From positions 62,001 to 126,000 of the forward strand of contig NZ_BOQL01000043.1 of NCBI RefSeq assembly GCF_018332655.1: a stretch of DNA of 64,000 bases, written 5' to 3'. The DNA is from Actinoplanes auranticolor. Lineage in GTDB: Bacteria; Actinomycetota; Actinomycetes; Mycobacteriales; Micromonosporaceae. A program made the translations under genes and the position numbers. How positions within the stretch are numbered: position 1 is the first letter of the stretch; every line of letters starts with the position of its first letter. Shown in pieces: positions 1-7,490 of this stretch. The notes under the pieces were generated by a model. The model was not told where the DNA came from. It did no database searches and saw only the letters and a list, made by a program, of their open reading frames with translations.

Positions 1-6
1 CAGCTG

Positions 7-777
7 TCAGTAGCCCGGATCGGCGGGAGCGTCGCCACCGGAACCCCGCTCCGTCGAACCGTCCGTGCCACCGGTCCCGCCGGCCGACTCGGGCAGCGCT
101 CCGGTCTTGCCGCCCTTGGGGTCGACCGCGAACCACGTGCCGTTGACGCCCTGACCCAGGATGTCGCCCGGCTCGGCGTCCTTGGCGAAGTAGTACACCG
201 GCCAGCCGTTGATGGTGACCTGGCAGGTGCCGTCGGCGCGCTCGACGTACCCCAGGATCTTGGGGTTGATGCCCTTGGGGAAGATCTTGCCGGGCGACTT
301 GATCAGCAGCGGCGGCCAGGCCTTGGCGCAGTCGCCGTTGCAGGTCGCCTTCGGCGGCTTGTTGCTGTCCTCGTCGAAGCGGTAGAGCGTGCGCCCGGCG
401 CCGTCGGTGACGTAGGTGCCGATGACCGGGTTCTCCGCCGTGTTGAGCTCGACGGTCTTGCTGCCCTTACGGATGCTCCTGGGCGGGGTGATGTCCTTGT
501 CGGACGCGCCGCTGAAGATCTTGACCCACTTCTGGGTCTTCGCGACGGTCGGCTCGGGGATCGGCTCCGCCTTCCGGTCCGGGGTCTCCTCGGCGGCCAG
601 CTCGGCCTGCTCCGGCGGCGTGCTCGGCTCGGGCGGCACGGCCGGCGCGGCCGGCGTCTCGCCCTCCGCGGCGACGAATCGCACCTCCGTCGGGGTGGTG
701 CCGGCCGGCGCGCAGGCGGCGAGGCCGAAGGCACTGGTCAGCGCCAGGATGGCGATGGTGGAACGGCTGCGCTTCAT
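7..777 (-). CDS. secreted lipoprotein with COG4315-type repeats
   Basis: The 256-residue protein starts with a lipoprotein signal peptide (basic MKRSRST, hydrophobic stretch, lipobox ending LAAC at about residue 22), so it should be anchored on the outer face of the membrane. A Pro/Glu-rich linker to about residue 80 follows. The rest matches the 'secreted repeat of unknown function' family: GTYVTDGAGRTLYRFDED, a CNGDCAKAWPPLL segment and a second repeat with GWPVYYFAKD. The family has no assigned biochemical role; membership in a cell-surface stress response is an inference from its position. It diverges from the sigma factor gene at 979 and has its own SigL-type promoter at 810-837. An AGGGGG ribosome site lies 4 nt before the ATG. 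Confidence 0.9.
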   Translation of the reverse strand: MKRSRSTIAILALTSAFGLAACAPAGTTPTEVRFVAAEGETPAAPAVPPEPSTPPEQAELAAEETPDRKAEPIPEPTVAKTQKWVKIFSGASDKDITPPRSIRKGSKTVELNTAENPVIGTYVTDGAGRTLYRFDEDSNKPPKATCNGDCAKAWPPLLIKSPGKIFPKGINPKILGYVERADGTCQVTINGWPVYYFAKDAEPGDILGQGVNGTWFAVDPKGGKTGALPESAGGTGGTDGSTERGSGGDAPADPGY

Positions 778-809
778 GATTCCCCCTGTGGGTGAGCCGG
801 TACGCCATC

Positions 810-837
810 CACACGACTGCGACGCCGATCCGGTTCA
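810..837 (-). promoter_or_regulatory. SigL-type ECF promoter of the lipoprotein gene
   Basis: On the minus strand TGAACC (837-832), a 16-nt spacer and CGTGTG (815-810) match the known mycobacterial SigL consensus (TGAACC, about 16 nt, CGTgtr). The predicted transcript start is about 25 nt before the lipoprotein ATG. Confidence 0.65.
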
Positions 838-863
838 GCCGGAAATTCAGCTGAACCAGATCG
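826..863. repeat. 14-bp inverted repeat between divergent promoters
   Basis: CGATCCGGTTCAGC (826-839) and GCTGAACCAGATCG (850-863) are inverted copies with 13 of 14 positions matching, separated by 10 nt. Each arm contains one TGAACC -35 element, so the symmetry comes from two divergent promoters built on the same sequence. It could also act as a shared operator. Confidence 0.7.
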
Positions 864-880
864 GCCCGCCGGTACGTGTG
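852..880 (+). promoter_or_regulatory. SigL-type ECF promoter of the sigma/anti-sigma operon
   Basis: TGAACC (852-857), a 17-nt spacer and CGTGTG (875-880) match the SigL promoter consensus. It lies about 100 nt before the sigma gene start, consistent with autoregulation by the encoded sigma factor. Confidence 0.65.
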
Positions 881-978
881 AGGGGAGTCAGACCGACGAA
901 ACGGGGGTCGAGGGTGGCCGGACACGCGCTCCGTCCGGCCGGCCTCGGCGTGGTCACCGCCGTCACCGGAGGGAAGAG

Positions 979-1530
979 ATGCCGGGGTTGAGGCTCCAAC
1001 GTCGCCGGGAGGTGGCCGATGAAGCACTGGTCAGATCGTTGTTCTCGGAACACGGGGCGGCGATGCTCGCGTACGCGACGCAGCTGACCCGGGACCGGGC
1101 CGCCGCCGAGGACGTGGTCCAGGAGGCCCTGGTCCGCGCCTGGCGACATCCGGACAGCCTGGTCAACGGCAAGGGCTCGGTACGCGGCTGGCTGCTCACC
1201 GTGGTCCGCAACATCGTCACCGATCAGATCCGCGCCCGTAACGCCCGCGCTCCCGAGGTGCGCGAGTCGCCGGTCGAGGTCGCGGTGTCCGGCGACCACG
1301 CGGAGCAGGTGGTCAACTCGGTGGTGGTCATCGATGCGCTCAGCCGGCTCTCGGCCGAGCACCGCGAGGTGCTGGAGCAGGTCTACCTGCTCGGCAGCAC
1401 GGTCGCGGAAGCGGCGAAGGCGCTGGGCATCCCGCCCGGCACGGTCAAGTCGCGCTCCTTCTATGCCCTGCGGGCACTACGCGAGCTCCGGTCGCTGAGC
1501 GCAGCCGGAACGGAACGGTCTGCCTCATGA
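979..1530 (+). CDS. ECF RNA polymerase sigma factor, SigL-like
   Basis: A 183-residue group-4 sigma factor with only regions 2 and 4. Region 2 (about 20-85) has the DVVQEALVRAWRHP helix and VRGWLLTVVRNIVTDQIRAR. Region 4 (about 118-170) ends in the promoter-reading helix IPPGTVKSRSFYALRALRELR. GGAGGG sits 6 nt before the ATG. The stop overlaps the ATG of the zinc-finger anti-sigma gene by 4 nt, so the pair is translationally coupled. The promoter at 852-880 matches the SigL consensus, supporting a SigL-like assignment and autoregulation. The inducing signal cannot be read from the sequence. Confidence 0.92.
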   Translation: MPGLRLQRRREVADEALVRSLFSEHGAAMLAYATQLTRDRAAAEDVVQEALVRAWRHPDSLVNGKGSVRGWLLTVVRNIVTDQIRARNARAPEVRESPVEVAVSGDHAEQVVNSVVVIDALSRLSAEHREVLEQVYLLGSTVAEAAKALGIPPGTVKSRSFYALRALRELRSLSAAGTERSAS

Positions 1531-2231
1531 AGACGAATCACGTGGACCTCGCCGGCTATCTGACGAAGTCGCTCGACGCGGAGCAGGAACGCCTGGTCGA
1601 GGACCATCTCGCCGGCTGCGCCGAATGCCGCGCCGAGGTGGAATCACTGCGGGAGTGGACGATGGCACTCGAGGCCGTGCCCGAGGCGATGCTGCTGGAC
1701 GGGCCGCCCGAGGGCGGTGACCTGCTGCTGCAGCGCACGCTGAGGCAGATCCGGGACGAGTCGGCCGGGAGGCGTCATCGGCGGACGGCGCTGGTGAGTG
1801 CCGCCGCGGCCGTGGTCGTCGCCGCCGCGATCGGATCCGGGGTGGTGGTCGGCCGAGGCACCGCTGATCCGGGCGCTCCGGTGGCGTTGCCGACGCCGTC
1901 GCAGGCGGAGCAGACGACGATTCCCGGGACGAAGACCGCGACCGCGGTCGACGCCGGCACCGGCGCACGGATCACCGTCGCGGTGGCACCGGCGCCGGGC
2001 TGGGTGCGGATCAAGGCGGCGGTCGCCGGGATCCCGGCCGGGGAACGGTGCCGGCTCGAGGTGGTCGCCAGGAACGGCACGGTGGTGCTGGCGGGCAGCT
2101 GGGTGGTCTCCGAGAAGGGCGCGGACGAGGGCACCACGCTCGACGGCAGCGCGCTGGTCGCACCGGCCGACGTGGCCTCGGTCCGGGTGGTCACGGAGAA
2201 GGGCAAGCAGTACACGAGTGCCACTGTCTGA
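1527..2231 (+). CDS. zinc-finger anti-sigma factor, membrane anchored
   Basis: The 234-residue protein has an N-terminal HxxxCxxC zinc anti-sigma motif (DHLAGCAECRAEV, about residues 27-39), one membrane helix (about 90-112, Ala/Val rich) and an extracytoplasmic domain of about 110 residues. Proteins of this type hold their ECF sigma factor at the membrane until a signal releases it. It overlaps the sigma gene at ATGA. Its outer domain has the same plan as that of the anti-sigma factor at 9441, so the two sigma/anti-sigma pairs look like paralogues. Two inverted repeats' worth of terminator follow directly at 2248. Confidence 0.88.
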   Translation: MKTNHVDLAGYLTKSLDAEQERLVEDHLAGCAECRAEVESLREWTMALEAVPEAMLLDGPPEGGDLLLQRTLRQIRDESAGRRHRRTALVSAAAAVVVAAAIGSGVVVGRGTADPGAPVALPTPSQAEQTTIPGTKTATAVDAGTGARITVAVAPAPGWVRIKAAVAGIPAGERCRLEVVARNGTVVLAGSWVVSEKGADEGTTLDGSALVAPADVASVRVVTEKGKQYTSATV

Positions 2232-2247
2232 GTTGGCGTACGGGGGC

Positions 2248-2281
2248 GAGCCGGGGTGGTCCTGCGGGACCGCCCCGGCTC
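2248..2281. terminator. bidirectional hairpin between convergent genes
   Basis: Arms 2248-2262 (GAGCCGGGGTGGTCC) and 2267-2281 pair over 15 bp with one G-T wobble around a 4-nt loop. There is no U-tract, which is common in high-GC actinomycetes. It separates the anti-sigma gene from the convergent PPOX gene. Confidence 0.75.
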
Positions 2282-2285
2282 GATG

Positions 2286-2687
2286 TCAGCCCCAGGGCGC
2301 GTGGACGATCTTCTCGACCTCGATGGTGAGGATGACCCGCACCTGGTCCCGGCCGCCGAACCACGGGTACGGCCCGCCGACGTACTTCTGGGCCAGCTCC
2401 TCGATGTGCTCGGCTCCGCCCTGGGGCGTGACGCCGACGACCCGGCCGCGGACGGAGAAGTAGTTCGACACGTCGTCCGGGTCGGCCACGGTCACGGCGA
2501 CCCGGGGATCACGCTCGATGTTTTTGACCTTCTGGTAGCCCTCGACGGTGTTGATCACGATGTGCTCGCCGTCGGTGCCGACCCAGGTCTGGGTGAGCTG
2601 CGGCGAGCCGTCCGGCATGGTGGTGGCGATGAAGCACGGGCTGGGCTTGCCGAGCAGGTCGAGCAATCCGGCGGGCAGTGAGGTCAT
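2286..2687 (-). CDS. PPOX-class pyridoxamine 5'-phosphate oxidase-like protein
   Basis: A 133-residue split-barrel flavin-binding protein of the PNPOx/FDOR superfamily, with the usual opening strand 'LLGKPSPCFIATTMPDGSPQ', then QTWVGTDGEHIVINTV and a PRVAVTVADPDD segment. Such small actinobacterial proteins bind FMN or F420 and reduce varied substrates; the substrate cannot be inferred here. The start at 2687 is chosen because the domain begins immediately after it and its ATG overlaps the stop of the upstream membrane protein gene (ATGA), implying coupled translation. Confidence 0.8.
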   Translation of the reverse strand: MTSLPAGLLDLLGKPSPCFIATTMPDGSPQLTQTWVGTDGEHIVINTVEGYQKVKNIERDPRVAVTVADPDDVSNYFSVRGRVVGVTPQGGAEHIEELAQKYVGGPYPWFGGRDQVRVILTIEVEKIVHAPWG

Positions 2688-2923
2688 GATCCAACAGTAC
2701 GGTCGGCCACGGGGCGCCGCCGGGTGAGTGACCGCACCATCAGCGCCGCCGCCACGATGCCCGGCCCGCAGTGGACGGCCAGCACCCCGGCCAGGTGCGG
2801 GCCGCCCCAGTCGAGCCGGTACGTCGCCGGGTCGGTCATGTCGATGACGAACGGTTCCGCCACCGCCCGGGCCACGAAGAAGAGCCCGATGATCCACAGG
2901 AGTACGACGCCGATGCGCTTCAT
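2684..2923 (-). CDS. small two-helix membrane protein, unknown function
   Basis: A 79-residue protein with a hydrophobic N-terminal helix (about 5-21, VVLLWIIGLFFVARAVA) and a second helix near residues 44-62, joined by a polar loop with DMTDPATYRLDWGG. I do not recognise a named family. It is preceded by a leaderless-type promoter (TAGCGT, 7 nt, ATG) and is co-transcribed with the PPOX gene, which overlaps its stop codon. No function is assigned. Confidence 0.7.
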   Translation of the reverse strand: MKRIGVVLLWIIGLFFVARAVAEPFVIDMTDPATYRLDWGGPHLAGVLAVHCGPGIVAAALMVRSLTRRRPVADRTVGS

Positions 2924-2930
2924 GCCTTCG

Positions 2931-2936
2931 ACGCTA
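2931..2936 (-). promoter_or_regulatory. -10 box of a leaderless promoter (TAGCGT)
   Basis: TAGCGT followed by 7 nt and the ATG at 2923; no ribosome binding site is present, consistent with leaderless translation. Confidence 0.6.
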
Positions 2937-2983
2937 GGAGGGCGGGCAGTGGCGGGACACCGTGCTAGCCGTACCTCTGGTCC

Positions 2984-3409
2984 TCAGATCGTCGGAAGCC
3001 CGGCCGCCTGCCAGGCCTTGAAGCCGCCGTCGAGGTCGGTCGCCCGCAGCAGGCCCAGGTCGTGCAGCGCCGCCGCGGCCAGGCTGCTCGTGTAGCCCTC
3101 CTGGCAGGTCACGATCACCTCGAGGTCGTAGCGGGTGAAGGACAGCCGGGCGTCGCTGCGGGGGTCGAGGCGCCATTCGAGCACGTTGCGTTCGATGACG
3201 ACCGCGCCGGGGATCTCGCCGTGCTCGGCGCGCTGGGCGGCCGGGCGGATGTCCACGAGCACGGCGCCGCGGCCCACGGCCCGGTACGTCTCGTGCGGCC
3301 CGAGCCGGACCAGCCGGGCCCGGGCGCCGGCCAGCAACTCGTCGATGCTCCGGGCGCCCTCGGGGGCGGTGGCGAAGGCCGGTGCGCTGCGCAGCAGGGA
3401 AGTGCTCAC
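2984..3409 (-). CDS. rhodanese-like sulfurtransferase domain protein
   Basis: A 141-residue single rhodanese domain: VLVDIRPAAQRAEHGEIPGAVVIERNVLEWRL near the start and an active-site loop CQEGYTSSLAAAALHDLGL, where the Cys should carry the persulfide, then DLDGGFKAWQAAGLP. The GTG start at 3409 overlaps the stop of the upstream cysteine dioxygenase gene (GTGA), so the two are translationally coupled. The pairing suggests handling of sulfane sulfur arising during cysteine oxidation; that joint role is an inference. Confidence 0.88.
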   Translation of the reverse strand: MSTSLLRSAPAFATAPEGARSIDELLAGARARLVRLGPHETYRAVGRGAVLVDIRPAAQRAEHGEIPGAVVIERNVLEWRLDPRSDARLSFTRYDLEVIVTCQEGYTSSLAAAALHDLGLLRATDLDGGFKAWQAAGLPTI

Positions 3410-3879
3410 CACTGGGCTCCGGCCCGCTCGACGGTGACGATGTCCAGCCCGGCAGCACCGATCCGGTAACGCGTCATGGTGGTCAGGGCCGGGCCGTACG
3501 CGTGGATGCTGATCGCGGGCCGGTCGGAGCGGTTGGTGATCCGGTGGATGTGCCGGGTGCCGAACCGGCGGCCGACGCCTTCGCCCAGCTCGCGGGCGGT
3601 GATCCGGGGCGAGCCGTCCGGACCGGTGGCGACCGTGTCCTCGGTGAGAGCGCCGGACCAGACGTAGAACGCGCCGGCCGAGCCGCCGTGGTCGTGCAGA
3701 TCGGTGCCCTGTCCGGGCAGCCAGGTCAGCAGCCACACCTCATGGTCCGGTTCCTGGGCCAGCCGGTGGTACCACCGGTCGGCCGCGTTGAAACGGGGCG
3801 CGACGGGCCAGGAGTCCGGATCGGCGGCGTACCGGGTGGCGGTGGCGAGATGGTCGAGGCCGATGTCGACGACGGTCAC
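3406..3879 (-). CDS. cysteine dioxygenase type I (cupin)
   Basis: A 157-residue cupin of the bacterial cysteine dioxygenase family, which uses non-haem iron to oxidise cysteine to cysteine sulfinate. The first metal motif is visible as TDLHDHGGSAGAFYVWSG (about 59-76, two His ligands) and the third His in FGTRHIHRITN (about 107-117). The length is somewhat shorter than eukaryotic enzymes but usual for actinobacterial ones. It is the first gene of a two-gene operon with a rhodanese, under an AT-rich promoter region carrying the palindrome CCTAT-N7-ATAGG (3906-3922). Confidence 0.9.
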   Translation of the reverse strand: MTVVDIGLDHLATATRYAADPDSWPVAPRFNAADRWYHRLAQEPDHEVWLLTWLPGQGTDLHDHGGSAGAFYVWSGALTEDTVATGPDGSPRITARELGEGVGRRFGTRHIHRITNRSDRPAISIHAYGPALTTMTRYRIGAAGLDIVTVERAGAQW

Positions 3880-3905
3880 TGCAGCTCCTCGGTTTGCATA
3901 TATTG

Positions 3906-3922
3906 CCTATCAGTTCTATAGG
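3906..3922. promoter_or_regulatory. palindromic operator candidate before the cysteine dioxygenase operon
   Basis: CCTATCAGTTCTATAGG (CCTAT, 7 nt, ATAGG) lies 27 nt upstream of the cysteine dioxygenase start in an island of AT-rich sequence (TTTGCATATATTG beside it). The regulator is unknown. From 3923 to the kinase stop at 4170 I see no gene. Confidence 0.5.
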
Positions 3923-4169
3923 TTTACCGCCACGGTACGGCCGGGAGCGGACGACGCGCGGAAAGAACCGGGAATCCGGCGCTCAGGCCGGGAAGGTGAT
4001 GCTCAGGGGGCGCGAAAAGCGCAGATCAGCGGGGACAGCGCGCGCTGGCGCACCGCGCCAGGTCGATCACCCGGCGGGCCGTGAGGGGAATGCCCTGCCG
4101 CTGCATGCGCCCATCGTGGTCGGCCACCCGGGCACAGATCAAACCTGTACCACCATGCGGGAACGAGGC

Positions 4170-5735
4170 TCAGGAGAGGCTGGCGAGGACCAGCCGCAGG
4201 TACGGCTCAGTGCCCGCCCAGTCGGCCTCGGGCGTCGTCCACTCCACCAGGTACGCGCGCCCGTCACCCATCGCCAGCAGCACCCGCCGCTCGTGCCGGC
4301 GTACCGGCTCGCCGTCGGGCTGCCAGCTGAACTCCCACGCGCCGCCCTGCTGCTGCGGCATCGCGCTCACCGTCACGCGCTGATAGCCGGGCAGATTCCC
4401 GGCGGCCAGCGCGTGCTGCTCCTGCGTCTGCCAGTAGGAGAGGGCCCGGCCGGCCAGCCGGGCCGAGGCGTCCACCCGGAACGAGCGGCTGCCGCCCGGA
4501 TCGCGGAAACAGGCGGCGGTGCCGTCCTGGGACCGGGTCCAGCCGCGCGGCACCGCCACGTCGAAACCCGTCGGGTCGGTGTGCCAGAGCCAGCCGGCCG
4601 GGACCGCGTACCCCCGGGCCTGGGTGCGGCCGGCGACAGCCGGTCCTCCCGGGGCGCAGACGGCGACGGGTCCGGCCACCGTGGTGGTGGCCGGGCCGGC
4701 ACCGGGAGCGGCGCCCGGCCGGTAGTCGAGGGCCAGCGCTGTGCCCGTGGTGCCCACCAGCAGTACCGCGGCCGCCACGAGAGCGACCTTGGTGCTGCGG
4801 GCGATGCGTTCGCGGCCCGGCCGGTCGGCGCCCATCCGGTCCAGCAGCATGGACATGCCCACCGCGGACGTGCCGGCCGGAGCCGGCGTGCGTTGCCGCG
4901 GCACCCGCATCGGGAAGACCCCGACCGCGCGGTCCACCACCCGCTGCATCAGGGCCTGGGCTTCGGCCGCCGGCAACCGCAGCGCCGGATCCTTGACCAG
5001 CAGCTGATCGATGATCGGGGTCAGCGGTCCGGGACGGCGGGCGGGATCGGGCGGCCCGGTCATCAGCGCGGTGAGCGAGGCTGTCGTGGTCGAGCGCTGG
5101 AACGGCGCCTGACCCTCCACCGCGGCGTAGAGCGTGGCGCCCAGCGACCACAGGTCGGCGGCCTCGCCGGCGTCGCCGCCGCTCAGCCGCTCGGGAGCGA
5201 CGAAGTGCGGCGAGCCCAGCAGCGGCTCCGAGCCCGGCTCGGCCCCCCTGATCGTGGCCAGGCCGAAATCGGTGAGCACGACCCGGCCGTCGGTGGCGAG
5301 CAGGACGTTGTGCGGCTTGACGTCGCGGTGCAGGACCCCGGCCCCGTGCGCGGCCCGCAGGGCGGCCAGCACTCCGAGGCCGATCCGGGCGGCCTCGCGG
5401 TGCGGTAGCGGGCCCTCGCGCAGCACGGCGGCCAGGGACCGGGATTCGACGTACTCCATGACGATCCACGAGCGGTCCGGGCGCCACACCACGTCGTAGA
5501 CGCCGACCACGCCGGGATGCTCCAGGCGGGCCGCTGCCCGCGCCTCGCGCATCGTGGTGAGCTGGGCGTCGAGCATCTGCGACGAGCTCCCGCCGGCCGG
5601 CGTGGTGATCTCCTTGACGGCGACCGGCCGGTGCAGCAGCTCGTCGTCGGCCAGCCACACGCGGCCCATGCCGCCGGTGCCGATGACCTCGAGGAGCCGG
5701 TACCGGCCGCCGATCAGCTCCCGCGCAGCGTTCAT
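4170..5735 (-). CDS. membrane Ser/Thr protein kinase (PknB-like)
   Basis: A 521-residue Hanks-type kinase. The N-terminal kinase domain (about 11-265) is complete: glycine loop IGTGGMG (18-24), ATP-binding Lys41 in VAVKE, catalytic loop HRDVKPHNVLL (Asp138) and DFG (Asp156). A Pro-rich juxtamembrane segment and one transmembrane helix (about 315-336) follow, then a roughly 180-residue outer domain with no PASTA repeats, containing WLWHTDPTGFDVAVPRGW and a C-terminal YLVEWTTPEADW. The kinase therefore probably senses something outside the cell that is not muropeptide through PASTA. It diverges from the glycosyltransferase at 5807 with 71 nt between them. Confidence 0.93.
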   Translation of the reverse strand: MNAARELIGGRYRLLEVIGTGGMGRVWLADDELLHRPVAVKEITTPAGGSSSQMLDAQLTTMREARAAARLEHPGVVGVYDVVWRPDRSWIVMEYVESRSLAAVLREGPLPHREAARIGLGVLAALRAAHGAGVLHRDVKPHNVLLATDGRVVLTDFGLATIRGAEPGSEPLLGSPHFVAPERLSGGDAGEAADLWSLGATLYAAVEGQAPFQRSTTTASLTALMTGPPDPARRPGPLTPIIDQLLVKDPALRLPAAEAQALMQRVVDRAVGVFPMRVPRQRTPAPAGTSAVGMSMLLDRMGADRPGRERIARSTKVALVAAAVLLVGTTGTALALDYRPGAAPGAGPATTTVAGPVAVCAPGGPAVAGRTQARGYAVPAGWLWHTDPTGFDVAVPRGWTRSQDGTAACFRDPGGSRSFRVDASARLAGRALSYWQTQEQHALAAGNLPGYQRVTVSAMPQQQGGAWEFSWQPDGEPVRRHERRVLLAMGDGRAYLVEWTTPEADWAGTEPYLRLVLASLS

Positions 5736-5794
5736 ACCGGTGATTCGGTACGGAGCCCCGCGCGGACGGGTCAGCTTCTTTTTGCGACCGTTGC

Positions 5795-5800
5795 TACGTT
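5795..5800 (+). promoter_or_regulatory. -10 box of a leaderless promoter (TACGTT)
   Basis: TACGTT, then 6 nt, then the GTG start at 5807, with no ribosome binding site. Confidence 0.55.
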
Positions 5801-5806
5801 GCTGAC

Positions 5807-7036
5807 GTGAAAATCCGGTACCTGCTGCACAACGCCTACGGTGGCGGCGGCACGATCCGCAGCGTCTTCAATCAGGCCAACGCGCTGTGCGACACGCACG
5901 AGGTCGAGATCGCCAGCGTGTACCGCACCGGGGACGAGACGGTCTTCGCGCTCGACCCCCGGGTCCGGCTGGTACCCCTGACCGAGCTGCGGGAGTCCGG
6001 CGACCGCCGCAGCGACCGGCCGGGACAGAAGAGCCGGCTGCTCAACAAGGCCCGGCGCTTCCGCAACCCGCTTCCGCACCGGTACGACTCCCGCTACCGC
6101 CGGTGGGACCCGCAGGTCGACCTCACGATCATGCGGTACCTGCGGTCCTCCCGGGACGGTGTGCTGATCACGACGCGTCCCGCGCACAATCTGCTGTCGG
6201 CCTGGTTCGGGCCGCGCCGACTCCTGCGGATCGCCCAGGACCACATGAACCTGGAGACCTACAAGCCGCGGCTGCGGGCGGCGATCCTGCGGGCGTATCC
6301 GCGACTCGACGCCGTGGCCGTGCTCACCGAGCACGACCGCGACACCTACCGGGCGGCGCTGGGCGACAGCGTGGTGCGGGTGGTGCGGATCCCCAACGGC
6401 ATCCCGCCGTGGCCGCTGCCGCCGGCCGCGCTGGAGAGCAAGGTGCTCGTCGCGGCCGGCCGGCTGGTCCGGCAGAAGGGCTTCGACCTGCTGATCCCGG
6501 CGTACGCCCCGGTCGCGGCCCGGCACCCGGACTGGCAGTTACGGATTTTCGGCTGGGGCGCCAAGCGGGCCGAGCTCGCCGCGCAGATCGAGGAGCTGGG
6601 CCTGACCGGCCGGGTACGCCTCGAAGGCCCCAGCCGGCGCCTGGACGAGGAGCTCGCGGCCGCGTCGGGGTACGTGCTCAGTTCCCGCTTCGAGGGGCTG
6701 CCGATGGTGCTGCTCGAGGCGGCCACCGCCGGCGTGCCGGCCGTCGCGTTCGACTGCCCGACCGGTCCCCGCGAGATCATCGACCACGGCCGCAACGGGC
6801 TGCTGGTGCCGCCGGAGGACGTCGGCGCGCTGGCCGAGGGCATGATGCGGCTGATCGAGGATCCGGCCGGGCGCCGGGCCATGGGCGCCGCCGCCCGCGC
6901 GGACAGCAGCCGGTATTCGATCAGCACCGTGCGTGAGATCTGGGAACGGCTCTTCACCGAGCTGGCGGCGAGCCGCGGCTCGGCGGTGCCCGGTCCGGCC
7001 GCCCAGCAAATTGGACATGATCGCCAGCACCAGTAG
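5807..7036 (+). CDS. family 4-type glycosyltransferase (GT-B fold)
   Basis: A 409-residue retaining GT-B enzyme. The N-terminal half starts with the acceptor-side motif HNAYGGGGTIRSVFNQANAL; the C-terminal half has the nucleotide-sugar segment VLVAAGRLVRQKGFDLLIPAYAPV, the conserved acidic pair SRFEGLPMVLLEAATAGVP and a GRNGLLVPPEDVGALAEGM tail. Related actinobacterial enzymes decorate wall polymers or glycolipids; the donor and acceptor here are unknown. The GTG start is fixed by a leaderless-type promoter. The last 20 residues (from about AASRGSAVPG) run beyond the usual end of the fold. Confidence 0.88.
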   Translation: MKIRYLLHNAYGGGGTIRSVFNQANALCDTHEVEIASVYRTGDETVFALDPRVRLVPLTELRESGDRRSDRPGQKSRLLNKARRFRNPLPHRYDSRYRRWDPQVDLTIMRYLRSSRDGVLITTRPAHNLLSAWFGPRRLLRIAQDHMNLETYKPRLRAAILRAYPRLDAVAVLTEHDRDTYRAALGDSVVRVVRIPNGIPPWPLPPAALESKVLVAAGRLVRQKGFDLLIPAYAPVAARHPDWQLRIFGWGAKRAELAAQIEELGLTGRVRLEGPSRRLDEELAAASGYVLSSRFEGLPMVLLEAATAGVPAVAFDCPTGPREIIDHGRNGLLVPPEDVGALAEGMMRLIEDPAGRRAMGAAARADSSRYSISTVREIWERLFTELAASRGSAVPGPAAQQIGHDRQHQ

Positions 7037-7490
7037 CAATCCGGGCAGATGGTGTTCATGCCGTGAATGCCGGAGCCGGTGGCAATGGTCATTTTCTCGC
7101 CGTCGGCCGCGCCGGAAAAGCGATCTTGAGAACCGCTATTCACCTTCGCCGAACGCGACTCCGGACAGAGGGTGTATTTTGCCGTTCCGCTCCGGTGCTG
7201 CGGGAACGCGGCCCGGCGGCGTGATACCCGAAAGAGCCTCGCGGTGCTTTGGTTCTTTCAAAACGGCTGCCGGAAATCTGCCCCTCAGCAACCGCGTGAC
7301 CACACACAGTGGATGAAGTCGGCCGATGTTTCACCGGATCGGCGGGCGTACTCAGCCGTTCAGGCGGAAAGGTTGCTCGACGGGGGCGGACGGTATTCAG
7401 AACGTTATATGGTCAGCTCCGCCGCTGAGAGCCGGTGCGGAGGTTCTTCGCCCACCGCCTCCGAGCCCCCCGAAGAACGAGGACGGTCAC
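7037..7490. other. 454-nt intergenic region, no supported gene
   Basis: The base composition falls below that of flanking genes (runs such as TTTCAAAACGG and TATTCAGAACGTTATATGG), as expected for promoter DNA. A possible promoter near 7371-7410 would serve the neprosin-domain gene. I compared the stretch by eye with cobalamin, c-di-GMP and c-di-AMP riboswitch signatures and found no convincing match. No ORF with a plausible ribosome site is seen on either strand. Confidence 0.5.

Noticed and set aside
2694-2699. TACTGT 6 nt before the PPOX gene start as a leaderless promoter
   Set aside because: It lies within the last codons of the upstream membrane-protein gene, whose stop overlaps the start, so operon coupling explains the arrangement better.
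7037-7143. Minus-strand Cys/Trp-rich peptide (MTIATGSGIHGMNTICPDCY, then WCWRSCPICW) that looks like a RiPP precursor
   Set aside because: The frame has no stop after the Cys region and runs on antisense through the glycosyltransferase gene; no modification enzymes or convincing ribosome site are nearby.
7141-7490. Riboswitch (cobalamin, c-di-GMP or c-di-AMP) before the neprosin-domain gene
   Set aside because: Isolated resemblances such as GGTGCTGCGGGAA are not followed by the other conserved segments.
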